DNA of 64,000 bases. It comes from Paraburkholderia sp. Tr-20389 (GTDB lineage: Bacteria > Pseudomonadota > Gammaproteobacteria > Burkholderiales > Burkholderiaceae). The stretch lies in NCBI RefSeq assembly GCF_017104565.1, contig NZ_JAAGPD010000048.1, forward strand, positions 19,957 through 83,956, written 5' to 3'. Below are positions 24,526 to 35,892 of the stretch, one piece after another. Within the stretch, counting starts at the first letter, position 1, and every line of letters starts with the position of its first letter. Under the pieces are notes generated by a model. That model searched no databases, was not told the DNA's origin, and saw only the letters and a program-made list of their open reading frames with translations. The translations under genes were made by a program, and so were the position numbers.

Positions 24526-25266
24526 ATGACCGATCCCCATTACACCGCCCCCCGCCTCGTCGCACTCTACGACGCGCTCAACCCCTTCGCCGCCGATACC
24601 CGCTTCTATCTGGATCTTGCCGCCAGCACGCAAGCGGCGCATGTCGTCGATATCGGCTGCGGCACGGGGCTGCTTGCATGCGAACTGGCCCAGCAAGGCC
24701 ACGCCGTGACGGCAGTGGACCCGTCGCGCGCGATGCTCGACGTCGCGCGCAGAAGACCGGGCGCCGGACAGGTGGCATGGATCGAAGGCGACGCCACGCG
24801 ACTTGGCGCGCTGGACGCCGATCTGGCCGTGATGACGGGGCACGTCGCGCAGGTTTTTCTCGATGACGCCGGCTTCGTTGCCACGTTGGTTGCCGCGCAT
24901 GCAGCATTGCGTCGCGGTGGAAAGCTCGCTTTCGAGAGCCGCAATCCCGTTGTTTCACCGTGGACTACATGGACGCCGCAACAGTCGCGCCGCGTCATCG
25001 ATGACACGCAGCATGGCGCCGTCGAAATCTGGCAGCAACTGGTCGACGTGCAGGCGGGCCGCGTCCGGTTCGACACCGTCTATCGGTTCACCGCTTGTGA
25101 CGACACGGTCGTGTCAACCAGCGAACTGCGCTTCCGCACTCAGACCGAACTCAGCGAAGCACTGCGCAAAGCGGGTTTCAGTGAAATGGAATGGTTCGGC
25201 GACTGGTCCCGCTCGCCCGTCGATGAGACGAGTCGCGAGTTGATCGTGGTCGCCACACGCGGCTGA
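24526..25266 (+). CDS. Class I SAM-dependent methyltransferase
   Basis: A 246-residue soluble methyltransferase. Motif I is VVDIGCGTGLLACELA (about 45-60), followed by the acidic end of strand 2 (VTAVDPSRAMLDVAR) and motif II/III (WIEGDATRLGALDADLAVMTGHVAQVF). The C-terminal part carries strand-rich substrate elements (LRFRTQTELSEALRKAGFSEMEWFGDW). It belongs to the Methyltransf_11/25 type, whose substrates range widely and cannot be told here. Start at 24526 (MTDPHYTAPRL); the upstream in-frame extension is Arg-rich and unconserved. Confidence 0.85.
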   Translation: MTDPHYTAPRLVALYDALNPFAADTRFYLDLAASTQAAHVVDIGCGTGLLACELAQQGHAVTAVDPSRAMLDVARRRPGAGQVAWIEGDATRLGALDADLAVMTGHVAQVFLDDAGFVATLVAAHAALRRGGKLAFESRNPVVSPWTTWTPQQSRRVIDDTQHGAVEIWQQLVDVQAGRVRFDTVYRFTACDDTVVSTSELRFRTQTELSEALRKAGFSEMEWFGDWSRSPVDETSRELIVVATRG

Positions 25267-25283
25267 TGCGGCTCGGCGCACCG

Positions 25284-25325
25284 CCAAAAACGAAGCGGTC
25301 CGTGGGCAGACGACCCACGGACCGC
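25284..25325 (-). terminator. Terminator of the rubredoxin gene
   Basis: GCGGTCCGTGGG, seven-base loop, and its perfect complement (25295-25325). On the minus strand the stem is followed by TTCGTTTTTGG. Confidence 0.85.
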
Positions 25326-25361
25326 TCGACAACAGCAGGCGCTTCTGAACCGAAGCGCCGA

Positions 25362-25547
25362 TCAGAACTCGACGACAGCAAATTCCGCCTTGCCCACGTC
25401 GCACAGCGGGCAGCGCCAGTCCTCCGGGATATCGGCGAAACGCGTACCCGCCGCGATGCCTTCCTCGGGCAGACCTTCCTCTTCGTTGTAGATCCAGCCG
25501 CAAATCAGGCAGACCCAGCTCTTGTATTCGACGATCACTTCACTCAC
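25362..25547 (-). CDS. Rubredoxin
   Basis: A 61-residue one-iron electron carrier. Cys13, Cys16 (CLICG), Cys46 and Cys49 (CPLCD) form the FeS4 site, with the usual WIYNEEEGLPEEGI and FADIPEDWRCP surroundings. Betaproteobacterial rubredoxins often serve alkane hydroxylases or oxidative-stress reductases, but no partner gene is nearby. It is slightly longer than the classic 52-55 residues at both ends. Confidence 0.95.
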   Translation of the reverse strand: MSEVIVEYKSWVCLICGWIYNEEEGLPEEGIAAGTRFADIPEDWRCPLCDVGKAEFAVVEF

Positions 25548-25818
25548 GACACACGCTCTTCATTGATTCAGTGCAAAATCCGCCAATCTGCCCCTTTATT
25601 GTGCATCCGGCGGCGACCCGCAATATTACCGGAATTCGCTGGAAGGCCGACGCCTTTCGGTCCGTTAACAGTTCCAGGCCTGCGCGAAGCGGCGTGTAGT
25701 CGGGCGATGCGCTTGCCGGCGGGCGCGGGTCCAGCGTGTATCCTTTCAGTCCGGTGTCGCCGTGCGCAACGCTGACGCGTGCCGTGCCCGTCGAGCCGCT
25801 TTAGCCAAGGAGAAAACG

Positions 25819-26220
25819 ATGCTGAACAAGAAATGGTGGGCCGGTGCAGCGTGCGCGGGCATGCTGGTCGTGTCGGGCGTGGCGCATGCTGCGGGCGTCT
25901 CCTTCGTCGAGCCGAAGGACGGCGCGACCGTGAGCAATCCCATCCATGTGAAATTTGCCGTCGAAGGCATGAAGATCGCGCCCGCGGGCACGATGACGGA
26001 AGGCGCGGGGCATCATCATCTGATCATCGACGGGCAGCCGCTGCCGAAGGGCGAGGTGATCCCGGCCAACGACAAGTCGCTGCATTTCGGCAAAGGGCAG
26101 ACGGAAACCGAACTCACGCTGCCGCCGGGCGATCACACCCTGACGCTCGATTTCGGCGACGGCGCGCATCGCTCGTATGGTCCGGAAATGAGCAAGACGA
26201 TCACGATTCACGTGAAATGA
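25819..26220 (+). CDS. DUF4399 periplasmic protein
   Basis: A 133-residue exported protein: signal peptide 1-24 ending VAHA-A, then a beta-rich domain with the family pattern VSFVEPKDGATVSNPIHVKFAVEGM, GHHHLIIDGQPLPKGEVIPANDKSLHFGKGQTE and LPPGDHTLTLDFGDGAHRSYGPEMSKTITIHV. The HHH motif may bind metal, which is inference. The ATG at 25819 follows AAGGAG. Some homologues are described as rod-shape-determining-like, a label with little support. Single gene. Confidence 0.85.
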   Translation: MLNKKWWAGAACAGMLVVSGVAHAAGVSFVEPKDGATVSNPIHVKFAVEGMKIAPAGTMTEGAGHHHLIIDGQPLPKGEVIPANDKSLHFGKGQTETELTLPPGDHTLTLDFGDGAHRSYGPEMSKTITIHVK

Positions 26221-26450
26221 TCTGAGGCGCGTTCGGGCGCGAAGCCTGCGCGGCAGCTATCTGCTGCTGCCGCGCACGCCCGGTCGCGAATGGGCGGGCG
26301 CATTCGACGCCGTTAGGGTTCGCAGTCGAAGGCATGCGTGCCGCGTCATTCGTCCTATGCCGTCCTACGGGCCCGCATCCCGTCAGCGTCCATGCTGCCG
26401 ACCGGTACAATGAGCGCTTCCGACTCATCGCTGGTTTCTTCACTTTCCCC

Positions 26451-28376
26451 ATGTCGCTTTACACCATTACGGGCGCGCAACTGGCGTTCGGCCACGTCGC
26501 GCTGCTCGATCACGCGGATTTCTCACTCGAAGCCGGCGAGCGCGTCGGGTTGATCGGCCGTAACGGCGCGGGCAAGTCGTCGCTGCTGAAAATCGTCGCC
26601 GAGCTGGCCAGGCCGGACGACGGGCTGATCACGCGTCAGCAGGATCTCGTCACCGTGTACGTGCCGCAGGAACCCGAATTCGACGGCGACGTAACCGTCT
26701 TCGATACGGTCGCCGCAGGTCTCACGCGCGCGAGCGCGCTGCTCGACGAATACAACACGGTCGCGCACGAACTGGCGGAAACGCCGGAGGGCGCGCAGCA
26801 CGACGCGTTGCTCGCGCGCATGAACACGCTGCAATCGTCGCTCGACGCGACGGATGCCTGGAACTGGCGCACCCGTGTTGCCACGACGCTCGCGCAGATC
26901 GGTCTCGACGGCGACGCGTTGGTGGGCTCGCTGTCGGGCGGCATGCAAAAGCGCGTCGCGCTGGCGCGCGCGCTCGTCGTGCAGCCGGACGTGCTGCTGC
27001 TCGACGAACCGACCAACCATCTGGACTTCGACGGCATCCGCTGGCTGGAAGAGCTGCTGGTCTCCCAGCGCGCCGGCCTGCTGTTCATCACCCACGACCG
27101 CGCGTTTCTCGATCGTGTCGCGACGCGCATCGTCGAGCTGGATCGCGGGCGTCTGCTGTCGTATCCGGGCAATTTCTCCGCGTATCAGACGCGCAAGGCG
27201 CAGCAGCTCGAAGTGGAACGCGTCGAGAACGAGAAGTTCGACAAGCTGCTCGCGCAGGAAGAAGTGTGGATCCGCAAGGGCGTCGAGGCGCGCCGCACGC
27301 GCAGCGTCGGCCGCATCGCACGGCTCGTGCAGATGCGCCACGAGCGCGAAGAACGGCGCAACGTGCAGGGCAACGTGAAGCTCGACGTCGGGCAGGGCGA
27401 AAAGTCCGGCAAGATCGTCGCCGAACTCACGGACGTGACGAAGCGCTACGGCGAGCGCACCGTGGTCGACCGTTTCTCGACGACGGTCATGCGCGGAGAC
27501 AAGATCGGTTTCGTCGGTCCGAACGGCGCGGGCAAGACGACGCTGCTCAAGCTGATTCTCGGCGAACTGCAGCCGGACGACGGCAAGGTGCGCGTCGGCA
27601 CTAACCTCCAGGTCGCTTACTTCGACCAGATGCGCGCGCAGCTCGATCTGGAAAAGAGCCTCGCCGACACGATCAGCCCCGGCAGCGACTGGGTCGAGAT
27701 CAATGGCCAGAAGAAGCACGTGATGAGCTATCTCGGCGACTTCCTGTTCGCGCCCGAGCGCGCGCGTTCGCCTGTCAAGTCGCTGTCGGGCGGCGAGCGC
27801 AACCGCTTGTTGCTGGCGCGTCTTTTTGCCCGGCCGGCCAACGTGCTGGTGCTCGACGAACCGACCAACGACCTCGACATTCCGACGCTCGAACTGCTCG
27901 AAGAACTGCTGACGGACTACGACGGCACGGTGCTGCTGGTGAGTCACGACCGCGCGTTCCTGGACAACGTGGTGACGTCGGTGATCGCGTCGGAAGGCGC
28001 GGGCAAGTGGCGTGAATATGTCGGCGGCTTTACGGACTGGCAGATCCAGCGCGAACGTTCGGAGCAGATCGCGCAACAGGACGCGCCGAAAGAGCCGACG
28101 AAGGAAGCCGCTCCGAAGGAAAGCGCGGCGGGTCGCAATGCGCAGCGCACGGTGAAGCTGTCGTTCAAGGAGCAGCGCGAACTGGAGGCGCTGCCCGAGC
28201 GGATCGCGGCGCTCGAAGCGGAGCAGAAGGCGATCGGCGCGCAGATCGAGGAGGGCTCGATCTTCGTCAAGGACGCGCAGGAAGGTGCCCGGCTGACCGA
28301 GCGCTATGCGGCCATCGACGATGAATTGCTCGTGGCGATCGAGCGGTGGGATGAGTTGGAGAGCAAGAAGAAGTAA
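26451..28376 (+). CDS. uup: ABC-F family ATPase (Uup)
   Basis: A 641-residue soluble protein with two ABC ATPase domains and no membrane segment. First: GRNGAGKSSL, LSGGMQKRVALARAL, VLLLDEPTNHLD. Second: GPNGAGKTTL, LSGGERNRLLLARL, VLVLDEPTNDLD. The interdomain tower (about 240-315) is charged, and the C-terminal tail (about 560-641) is a coiled coil, as in Uup, which binds branched DNA and influences ribosome function and precise transposon excision. Start at 26451 (MSLYTITGAQLAFGH); the 39-residue in-frame extension is not family-like. Confidence 0.93.
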   Translation: MSLYTITGAQLAFGHVALLDHADFSLEAGERVGLIGRNGAGKSSLLKIVAELARPDDGLITRQQDLVTVYVPQEPEFDGDVTVFDTVAAGLTRASALLDEYNTVAHELAETPEGAQHDALLARMNTLQSSLDATDAWNWRTRVATTLAQIGLDGDALVGSLSGGMQKRVALARALVVQPDVLLLDEPTNHLDFDGIRWLEELLVSQRAGLLFITHDRAFLDRVATRIVELDRGRLLSYPGNFSAYQTRKAQQLEVERVENEKFDKLLAQEEVWIRKGVEARRTRSVGRIARLVQMRHEREERRNVQGNVKLDVGQGEKSGKIVAELTDVTKRYGERTVVDRFSTTVMRGDKIGFVGPNGAGKTTLLKLILGELQPDDGKVRVGTNLQVAYFDQMRAQLDLEKSLADTISPGSDWVEINGQKKHVMSYLGDFLFAPERARSPVKSLSGGERNRLLLARLFARPANVLVLDEPTNDLDIPTLELLEELLTDYDGTVLLVSHDRAFLDNVVTSVIASEGAGKWREYVGGFTDWQIQRERSEQIAQQDAPKEPTKEAAPKESAAGRNAQRTVKLSFKEQRELEALPERIAALEAEQKAIGAQIEEGSIFVKDAQEGARLTERYAAIDDELLVAIERWDELESKKK

Positions 28377-28396
28377 GCGCGGCGTGTGAGCAGACG

Positions 28397-28756
28397 TTAT
28401 GGCGTCTGCTCGCGAATTTCCGCGATTTTCTTTTTCAGATCAGGAAGACTACGGGTAATCGTTTGCCAGATCACGCCAGGATCGACCGAGAAATATCCGT
28501 GAGAAATGCGGTTGCGCATCGCATACATCGCTCGCCACGGAATGCCTGCATGCCGGGCTGCGAAATCTGCGTGATTGCATTCGATGTTGTGCGCGGATTC
28601 CCCGATAACCTCTAGATTGCGGATCGCGGCGTCCAACACCAGACGATCGTCGCGGAAGCGCTCTTCAGACATGCCTTGCGTATAACGCTCGATCCACGTG
28701 ATCGCTTCCAGCATGTGATCCAGATAGTCCTGAATTCGCAGTTCGCTCTTTTTCAC
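28397..28756 (-). CDS. hepT: HepT-like toxin (DUF86, HEPN ribonuclease)
   Basis: A 119-residue all-helical HEPN protein. The catalytic RX4H with following Tyr is present: RNRISHGY near residue 83-90, where the Arg and His cleave RNA and the Tyr is the site that MntA AMPylates in studied systems. Upstream, RNLEVIGESAHNI is the usual DUF86 helix. Its ATG overlaps the mntA stop by four bases (ATGA), so it is coupled to the antitoxin. All key residues are present, so the pair is probably functional. Confidence 0.9.
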   Translation of the reverse strand: MKKSELRIQDYLDHMLEAITWIERYTQGMSEERFRDDRLVLDAAIRNLEVIGESAHNIECNHADFAARHAGIPWRAMYAMRNRISHGYFSVDPGVIWQTITRSLPDLKKKIAEIREQTP

Positions 28757-29043
28757 ACAGGTACCGCCTCATTGATCACGTCCGCACGAAATGATTCCGG
28801 TAGCGCCAATGGCGTGAGGACATCGACCGCGACGCCCAGTAGGTCTTCGAGTCGAAGCTGGATTTGAGCGATGTCGAGCAGCGTCGTCTCAGGCGTCGGA
28901 TCGACGAGCAGATCCAGGTCGCTATCTTCGCTGTCTTCGCCCGTGGCAGCCGAGCCGAACACGCGTGCATTGCGGGCGTGATGGTCCGCGACGATGCTTC
29001 GAATCTCGGCGCGATGCTCGCGCATGGCTTCTGAAGGTTTCAC
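28753..29043 (-). CDS. mntA: MntA-like antitoxin, minimal nucleotidyltransferase
   Basis: A 96-residue minimal nucleotidyltransferase. The signature GSX10DXD is intact (GS at about 31, DLD at about 43-45 in SDSDLDLLVD-like context), followed by a further acidic/hydrophobic strand (VAVDVLTPLALP). In the HepT-MntA system this enzyme adds AMP to the toxin and silences it. It is the first gene of the operon, upstream of hepT, the usual order. It starts at 29043 behind a weak ribosome site (GAAGTGAAACC-like leader). Confidence 0.88.
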   Translation of the reverse strand: MKPSEAMREHRAEIRSIVADHHARNARVFGSAATGEDSEDSDLDLLVDPTPETTLLDIAQIQLRLEDLLGVAVDVLTPLALPESFRADVINEAVPV

Positions 29044-29150
29044 TTCGACATCCCGTGAAGGTGGTTTGCTGGCACGAATATACCCAATATGGTGTCCGTG
29101 TGCCTAATGACACAGATTCCCCGTCAATTGTCCTACACCCCTCATCTAAA

Positions 29151-29178
29151 TTGCCCCGCGCATCGAAATCAGTAAAAT
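29151..29178 (+). promoter_or_regulatory. Possible parE promoter
   Basis: TTGCCC (29151-29156), 16-base spacer, TAAAAT (29173-29178): 4/6 and 5/6 matches to the sigma-70 consensus. It leaves a leader of about 215 bases that contains the repeats at 29341-29375. Confidence 0.35.
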
Positions 29179-29340
29179 ACCCGCGGACCTGCTTCCCACG
29201 GTCGTTCCAGCGCACCGCCCGCAAACGGGCCTGCCGGAAACCTTGGAAAGCAGACAGGGCAAACCGAAAACCGCTGCACGCAAGTCGTGCAGCCTACACA
29301 CTCCGTTGTTTCGTTTCGCTTTTTTTGAAAACTCGACGCA

Positions 29341-29375
29341 TTGTCCACGCACCTGTCCACACGACATGTGGACAA
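29341..29375. promoter_or_regulatory. DnaA-box-like repeats before parE
   Basis: TTGTCCACG (29341), CTGTCCACA (29353) and, inverted, TTGTCCACA (29375-29367): one to two mismatches from the DnaA box TTATCCACA. TGTCCACA/TGTGGACA also form an inverted repeat with a five-base spacer. They end 28 bases before the parE ATG. Confidence 0.4.
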
Positions 29376-29402
29376 CGATGAACCGACGGACCCGAGCAAG
29401 CC

Positions 29403-31388
<1,986 letters not shown>

Positions 31389-31442
31389 GCGCGGGCGTGC
31401 ATCGTGCGATGCACGCGCGCCCAACAAGGACACGGAATCTAG

Positions 31443-33764
31443 ATGGACGACAACACTCCCGATCTGTTTACCGAGCCGGCAGCGCCCGAAGGCGATGTGC
31501 TGACGCTCGGCAACTACGCGGAACGCGCATATCTCGACTACGCGGTGAGCGTGGTGAAGGGCCGCGCGCTGCCCGACGTCTGCGACGGCCAGAAGCCCGT
31601 GCAGCGCCGCATCCTGTACGCGATGAACGAGATGGGTCTCGGCGACAACGCGAAGCCGGTGAAGTCGGCGCGCGTGGTCGGCGACGTGCTGGGCAAGTAT
31701 CACCCGCACGGCGACCAGTCGGCGTACGACGCGCTCGTGCGTCTCGCGCAAGACTTCTCGATGCGCTACCCGTTGATCGACGGCCAGGGCAACTTCGGCT
31801 CGCGCGACGGCGACGGCGCAGCGGCGATGCGTTACACGGAAGCGCGCCTCACACCGATCGCGAAGCTGCTGCTCGACGAAATCGACCAGGGCACGGTCGA
31901 TTTCATGCCGAACTACGACGGCTCGTTCGAAGAGCCGAAGCTGTTGCCCGCGCGCCTGCCGTTCGTGCTGCTGAACGGCGCCTCGGGCATCGCGGTCGGT
32001 CTTGCAACGGAAATCCCGTCGCACAATCTGCGCGAAGTCGCGGCGGCCGCCGTCGCGATGATCCGCCATCCGAAGATCACGCACGCCGAACTGATGCAGC
32101 TCGTGCCGGGGCCGGACTTCCCGGGCGGCGGCCAGATCATTTCGAGCGAAGCGGAAATCTCGCAGGCGTATGAAACGGGCCGCGGCAGTCTGAAGGTCCG
32201 TGCGCGCTGGAAGATCGAAGACCTCGCACGCGGCCAGTGGCAACTCGTCATTACCGAATTGCCGCCGAATACCTCCGGTCAGAAGGTGCTCGAAGAGATC
32301 GAGGAGCAGACGAATCCGAAGATCAAGCTCGGCAAGAAGTCGCTGACGCCGGAACAATTGCAGACGAAACAGACGCTGCTCGGTTTGCTCGACGCCGTGC
32401 GCGACGAGTCGGGCAAGGATGCGCCCGTGCGTCTGGTGTTCGAGCCGAAGTCGACCCGTATCGATCAAACCGAGTTCGTCACCACGCTGCTCGCGCATAC
32501 GAGCCTCGAATCGAACGCGACGCTGAACCTCGTGATGGTCGGCGCGGATGGACGTCCGCGTCAGAAAGGCATCGGCGAGATCCTGCACGAGTGGATCGGC
32601 TTCCGCTTCACGACGGTCACGCGCCGCACACAGCATCGTCTGAACAAGGTCAACGACCGGATTCACATCCTCGAAGGCCGGATGATCGTCTTTTTGAATA
32701 TCGACGAAGTCATCCGCATCATCCGCGAATCGGACGAGCCGAAGGCCGCGCTGATCGAAGCGTTCAAGCTGTCCGATCGTCAGGCCGAAGACATTCTTGA
32801 AATCCGGCTGCGTCAGTTGGCGCGTCTGGAAGCCATCAAGATCGAGAAGGAACTGTCCGAACTGCGCGACGAGAAGGCCAGGCTCGAAGAACTGCTCGGC
32901 AGCGAGCCGGCGATGAAGCGGCTGCTCATCAAGGAAATCGAAGCCGACGCGAAGCAATACGGCGACGACCGCCGCACGCTGATCCAGCAGGAAAAGCGCG
33001 CAACGTTCGAAGCGCGCGTGGTCGACGAACCCGTGACCGTCGTCGTGTCGCAGAAGGGCTGGGTGCGTGCGCTGAAGGGCCACGGGCTCGATCCGGCAGG
33101 CTTCACGTTCAAGGCGGGCGACGGTCTCTACGCGGCGTTCCAGTGCCGCACCCCCGATATGCTGATCGCTTGGGGCAGCAAGGGCCGCGTGTATTCCGTC
33201 GCGGTGTCGCAGTTGCCGGGCGGACGCGGCGACGGCGTTCCCGTCACGTCGTTGATCGAGCTCGAATCGGGTACGCATCTGATGCATTACTTCGCGGCAT
33301 CGGCGGAGCAGGCGCTGCTGCTGGCGTCGTCGAACGGCTTCGGCTTTATCGCGAAGGTCGGCGACATGGTGAGCCGCGTGAAGGCCGGCAAGGCATTCAT
33401 GACGATCGACGAGGGCGCGACGCCGCTCGCGCCGATGCCGATGCTGCCCGATGCGACGCAAGTCGCGTGTCTGTCGGGTGGCGGACGTCTGCTGGTGTTC
33501 GGCCTCGACGAGATGAAGACCCTGTCGGGCGGAGGGCGCGGCGTGATCCTGATGGCGCTCGATCCGAACGAAGCACTCACGCAGGCGCTGGCGATCAGCA
33601 AGGCGGGTGTCGTGCTGCAGGGCGTGTACCGCAACAAGCCGACGGAAGAAGAGCTGTCCGGCAAGGCGCTCGAACCGAATGTCGGCAAGCGCGCGCGCAA
33701 GGGCCGTACGCCGGATACGAAGCTGAAAGAGGTGGCGTCGCTGCGTCCGGTGTTGCCGGGCTGA
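31443..33764 (+). CDS. parC: DNA topoisomerase IV subunit A
   Basis: A 773-residue DNA-cleaving subunit of topoisomerase IV. The N-terminal winged helix and tower start [31 protein letters not shown]; the quinolone-resistance region is [45 protein letters not shown] (Ser at the key position), and the catalytic Tyr is in [13 protein letters not shown] long coiled coil ([20 protein letters not shown]) and a C-terminal beta-pinwheel follow. It starts 55 bases after parE, in one operon, and ends before a T-less hairpin at 33774. Confidence 0.96.
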   Translation: MDDNTPDLFTEPAAPEGDVLTLGNYAERAYLDYAVSVVKGRALPDVCDGQKPVQRRILYAMNEMGLGDNAKPVKSARVVGDVLGKYHPHGDQSAYDALVRLAQDFSMRYPLIDGQGNFGSRDGDGAAAMRYTEARLTPIAKLLLDEIDQGTVDFMPNYDGSFEEPKLLPARLPFVLLNGASGIAVGLATEIPSHNLREVAAAAVAMIRHPKITHAELMQLVPGPDFPGGGQIISSEAEISQAYETGRGSLKVRARWKIEDLARGQWQLVITELPPNTSGQKVLEEIEEQTNPKIKLGKKSLTPEQLQTKQTLLGLLDAVRDESGKDAPVRLVFEPKSTRIDQTEFVTTLLAHTSLESNATLNLVMVGADGRPRQKGIGEILHEWIGFRFTTVTRRTQHRLNKVNDRIHILEGRMIVFLNIDEVIRIIRESDEPKAALIEAFKLSDRQAEDILEIRLRQLARLEAIKIEKELSELRDEKARLEELLGSEPAMKRLLIKEIEADAKQYGDDRRTLIQQEKRATFEARVVDEPVTVVVSQKGWVRALKGHGLDPAGFTFKAGDGLYAAFQCRTPDMLIAWGSKGRVYSVAVSQLPGGRGDGVPVTSLIELESGTHLMHYFAASAEQALLLASSNGFGFIAKVGDMVSRVKAGKAFMTIDEGATPLAPMPMLPDATQVACLSGGGRLLVFGLDEMKTLSGGGRGVILMALDPNEALTQALAISKAGVVLQGVYRNKPTEEELSGKALEPNVGKRARKGRTPDTKLKEVASLRPVLPG

Positions 33765-33773
33765 CAATGTCAA

Positions 33774-33801
33774 GCGCCGTGAGCGGGGTCTCTCACGGCG
33801 C
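33774..33801 (+). terminator. Stem-loop after parC
   Basis: GCGCCGTGAG, eight-base loop, CTCACGGCGC, directly after the parC stop. There is no T-run, so termination efficiency is uncertain. Confidence 0.45.
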
Positions 33802-33944
33802 AACACATCCCCATAAAAGAAAACAGCGCAGCGAATGAACTGCGCATAATGTCGCGAGTCGAACGCGGTCATTGGCACATGTCAGTGCCGCGCTTTTCGA
33901 CAGGACGTCACGACAGCGCGCTACATCGGGAATGGAAAACAACT

Positions 33945-34403
33945 ATGAACAAGGCGATTGAAGTCGCGCTCTTTCTGCATCTGCTGGGTGTCGCCGTGTG
34001 GATCGGCGGCATGATATTCGCGCATTTCTGTCTGCGTCCGGCACTCGAAGACCTCTCGCCGCAATTGCGGCTGCCGCTGTGGGAGTCGGTGTTCGGCCGC
34101 TTCTTCAACTGGGTCGGCGTCTCCGTGCTCGTCATTCTGCTGACGGGCGGCTTCCTCCTGATGCAATTCGGCGGCGGTCATGCAACGTGGCAGCTTCACG
34201 CGATGGCGGGCATCGGCATCATCATGATGCTTATCTTCGGGCACATCCGCTTCGCGGTCTTCCCGCGCATCCGTCGCGCGGTGCAGGCGCAGAAGTGGCC
34301 CGATGGCGCGCGTGCCGTGGCGACGGTGCGGCGTCTTGTCGTCGTCAATCTCGTGCTGGGCATCGTGACGATAGGCGTGGCGGTGATGTCGCGCGGATTC
34401 TGA
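33945..34403 (+). CDS. CopD-like four-helix membrane protein
   Basis: A 152-residue inner-membrane protein with four hydrophobic helices: residues 5-25 (VALFLHLLGVAVWIGGMIFAH), about 47-68, 80-100 and 125-147. Conserved His in helices 1 and 3 (FLHLLGVAVWIGG, HAMAGIGIIMMLIFGH) is the pattern of CopD/DUF2269-type b-haem or copper-related membrane proteins. The ATG at 33945 opens directly into helix 1; the upstream extension is unlike the family. Single gene with its own terminator at 34436. Confidence 0.78.
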   Translation: MNKAIEVALFLHLLGVAVWIGGMIFAHFCLRPALEDLSPQLRLPLWESVFGRFFNWVGVSVLVILLTGGFLLMQFGGGHATWQLHAMAGIGIIMMLIFGHIRFAVFPRIRRAVQAQKWPDGARAVATVRRLVVVNLVLGIVTIGVAVMSRGF

Positions 34404-34435
34404 GCGCCGTCGCAACGCACACCGAGTTTCAAACA

Positions 34436-34463
34436 AGAAGCGCCGCAAATGCGGCGCTTTCCT
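34436..34463. terminator. Bidirectional terminator
   Basis: AAGCGCCGC-AAAT-GCGGCGCTT followed by TCCTATT, with a fairly A-rich left flank, between the convergent CopD-like and ChrA-family genes. Confidence 0.8.
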
Positions 34464-34490
34464 ATTGGTGGTCTCGTGGGCAACGCCACG

Positions 34491-35726
34491 TCACCCGACG
34501 TGCCCGAAGTACAACCACACGCCGCACGCGACAGCGACCGTCCCATACACCGCGTACACCGGCAGCTTCAGCTTCGCGAAACACACGCCGGCAAACAGCG
34601 CCGTCACGAGATAGGCCGGCTCGAACGGCACATTGCGCACGATCCTCAGCACGGCAACGGCGAGAAATGCCGTCGTCACCGCGCGCAGCACGCGCATGCC
34701 GTGCTCGAAACGCGGATTCGTCTTCAGCTGATGCAGGTGTCGCTGCGCAAGCACGACGAGGCAGCCCGACGGCACGAAGAGGGCGATCGTCGCGATCACC
34801 GCGCCGCGCCATCCGTCGACGAGATAGCCGAAGAACGGCACGACGTTCAGCAGCGGCCCCGGCGACAGAGGCGACAGCGAAAACGCCAGCGTGAACTCGT
34901 TGTCGGTCACGCCGATAGCGGGCGCGACGAACAGCGTCTTCAATACAGGCAGCGCGGAGAAGCCGCCGCCGAACAGCGTCAGTCCCGCGCCCGCGAGGCG
35001 CGGCCACAACAGCGCGAGTTCATAGCGATGCGGCAACGGCAGCGCAAAGATCAGCAGCAGCACGCACAGGCCGATCAGGAGCCGCCAGTCGCCGGCACTC
35101 AGTGTGGTCGACAGACGTGCGCCGCGTGCGTTGCTGCGCACCCAGCCCGACATGAACGCCGCGCCGAGAATGCCGATATAGGCCGCGGGTGTATGCGCGC
35201 CGATCAGCGCAATGCTGCCGAGCACGGCCGCCGCCCATTCGAGCCGGCCGCGCACGAGCGAGCGCGTCTGCTTGTACCAGGTGACGCCGATCAGTGTCGC
35301 GAGCACGACGCTGAAATGATTGAGCAAGGTCTGCGACGCAACTTCGCGCACGAGCGGCGTGCGGTAGAAGACCGCGAACGCCGTCATCAGCATGAAGAAG
35401 GGGAGCACGCTCGCGAGGCCCGCGATCCATGCGCCCGCGCGGCCGCGCAGCACATGACCGAGCTGCACCGCGACGTTGCAGCCGACGGGCCCCGGCACCA
35501 TCCACGCCAGTGCGACGATGTCGGAGAAGGCGAGGCGCGTCAGGCGCTCCTCGCGTTCGACGTAGTGGTTCTCGAGTTGCGCCATCAGCGCCAGTCCGCC
35601 CCAGGAGAGCGCGGACAATCCAAATACGACGCGAAACAGCGTCCAGAGCGGCTCGCGCTCGTTGCATCGCGTGACTTCGTCTGCTGCCGGCGCGTGAAGC
35701 GCCGTCATATGCCGGGCTGGCCGCAT
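34491..35726 (-). CDS. Chromate transporter family (ChrA/CHR) protein
   Basis: A 411-residue membrane protein with two homologous CHR halves, each of about five to six helices. The first has ALSWGGLALMAQLENHYV and VPGPVGCNVAVQLGH; the second has TLFGGGFSALPVLKTLFV and SPLSPGPLLNVVPFFGYLVDGWRGA. The paired GGG/GP motifs are the CHR signature. Long-chain CHR proteins export chromate in resistant strains, but many chromosomal homologues have no proven resistance role. In-frame starts at 35726 and 35708 are both possible. No chrB regulator adjoins it. Confidence 0.85.
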   Translation of the reverse strand: MRPARHMTALHAPAADEVTRCNEREPLWTLFRVVFGLSALSWGGLALMAQLENHYVEREERLTRLAFSDIVALAWMVPGPVGCNVAVQLGHVLRGRAGAWIAGLASVLPFFMLMTAFAVFYRTPLVREVASQTLLNHFSVVLATLIGVTWYKQTRSLVRGRLEWAAAVLGSIALIGAHTPAAYIGILGAAFMSGWVRSNARGARLSTTLSAGDWRLLIGLCVLLLIFALPLPHRYELALLWPRLAGAGLTLFGGGFSALPVLKTLFVAPAIGVTDNEFTLAFSLSPLSPGPLLNVVPFFGYLVDGWRGAVIATIALFVPSGCLVVLAQRHLHQLKTNPRFEHGMRVLRAVTTAFLAVAVLRIVRNVPFEPAYLVTALFAGVCFAKLKLPVYAVYGTVAVACGVWLYFGHVG

Positions 35727-35892
35727 GCGAACACCTGTTGGGCTAGATTCTTATGCGGCGCGCGCCGTCGATGGCCACGACGGCGCGCGCTGAGGTCGTG
35801 CGCGCTCGAGCGGATACGCCCGAATTGCGTTGCTACCGTTCATGCTTCTGGCCGACGCGTCGCCCGCGTCGAATGATGCCCGCGTGCTGCGC

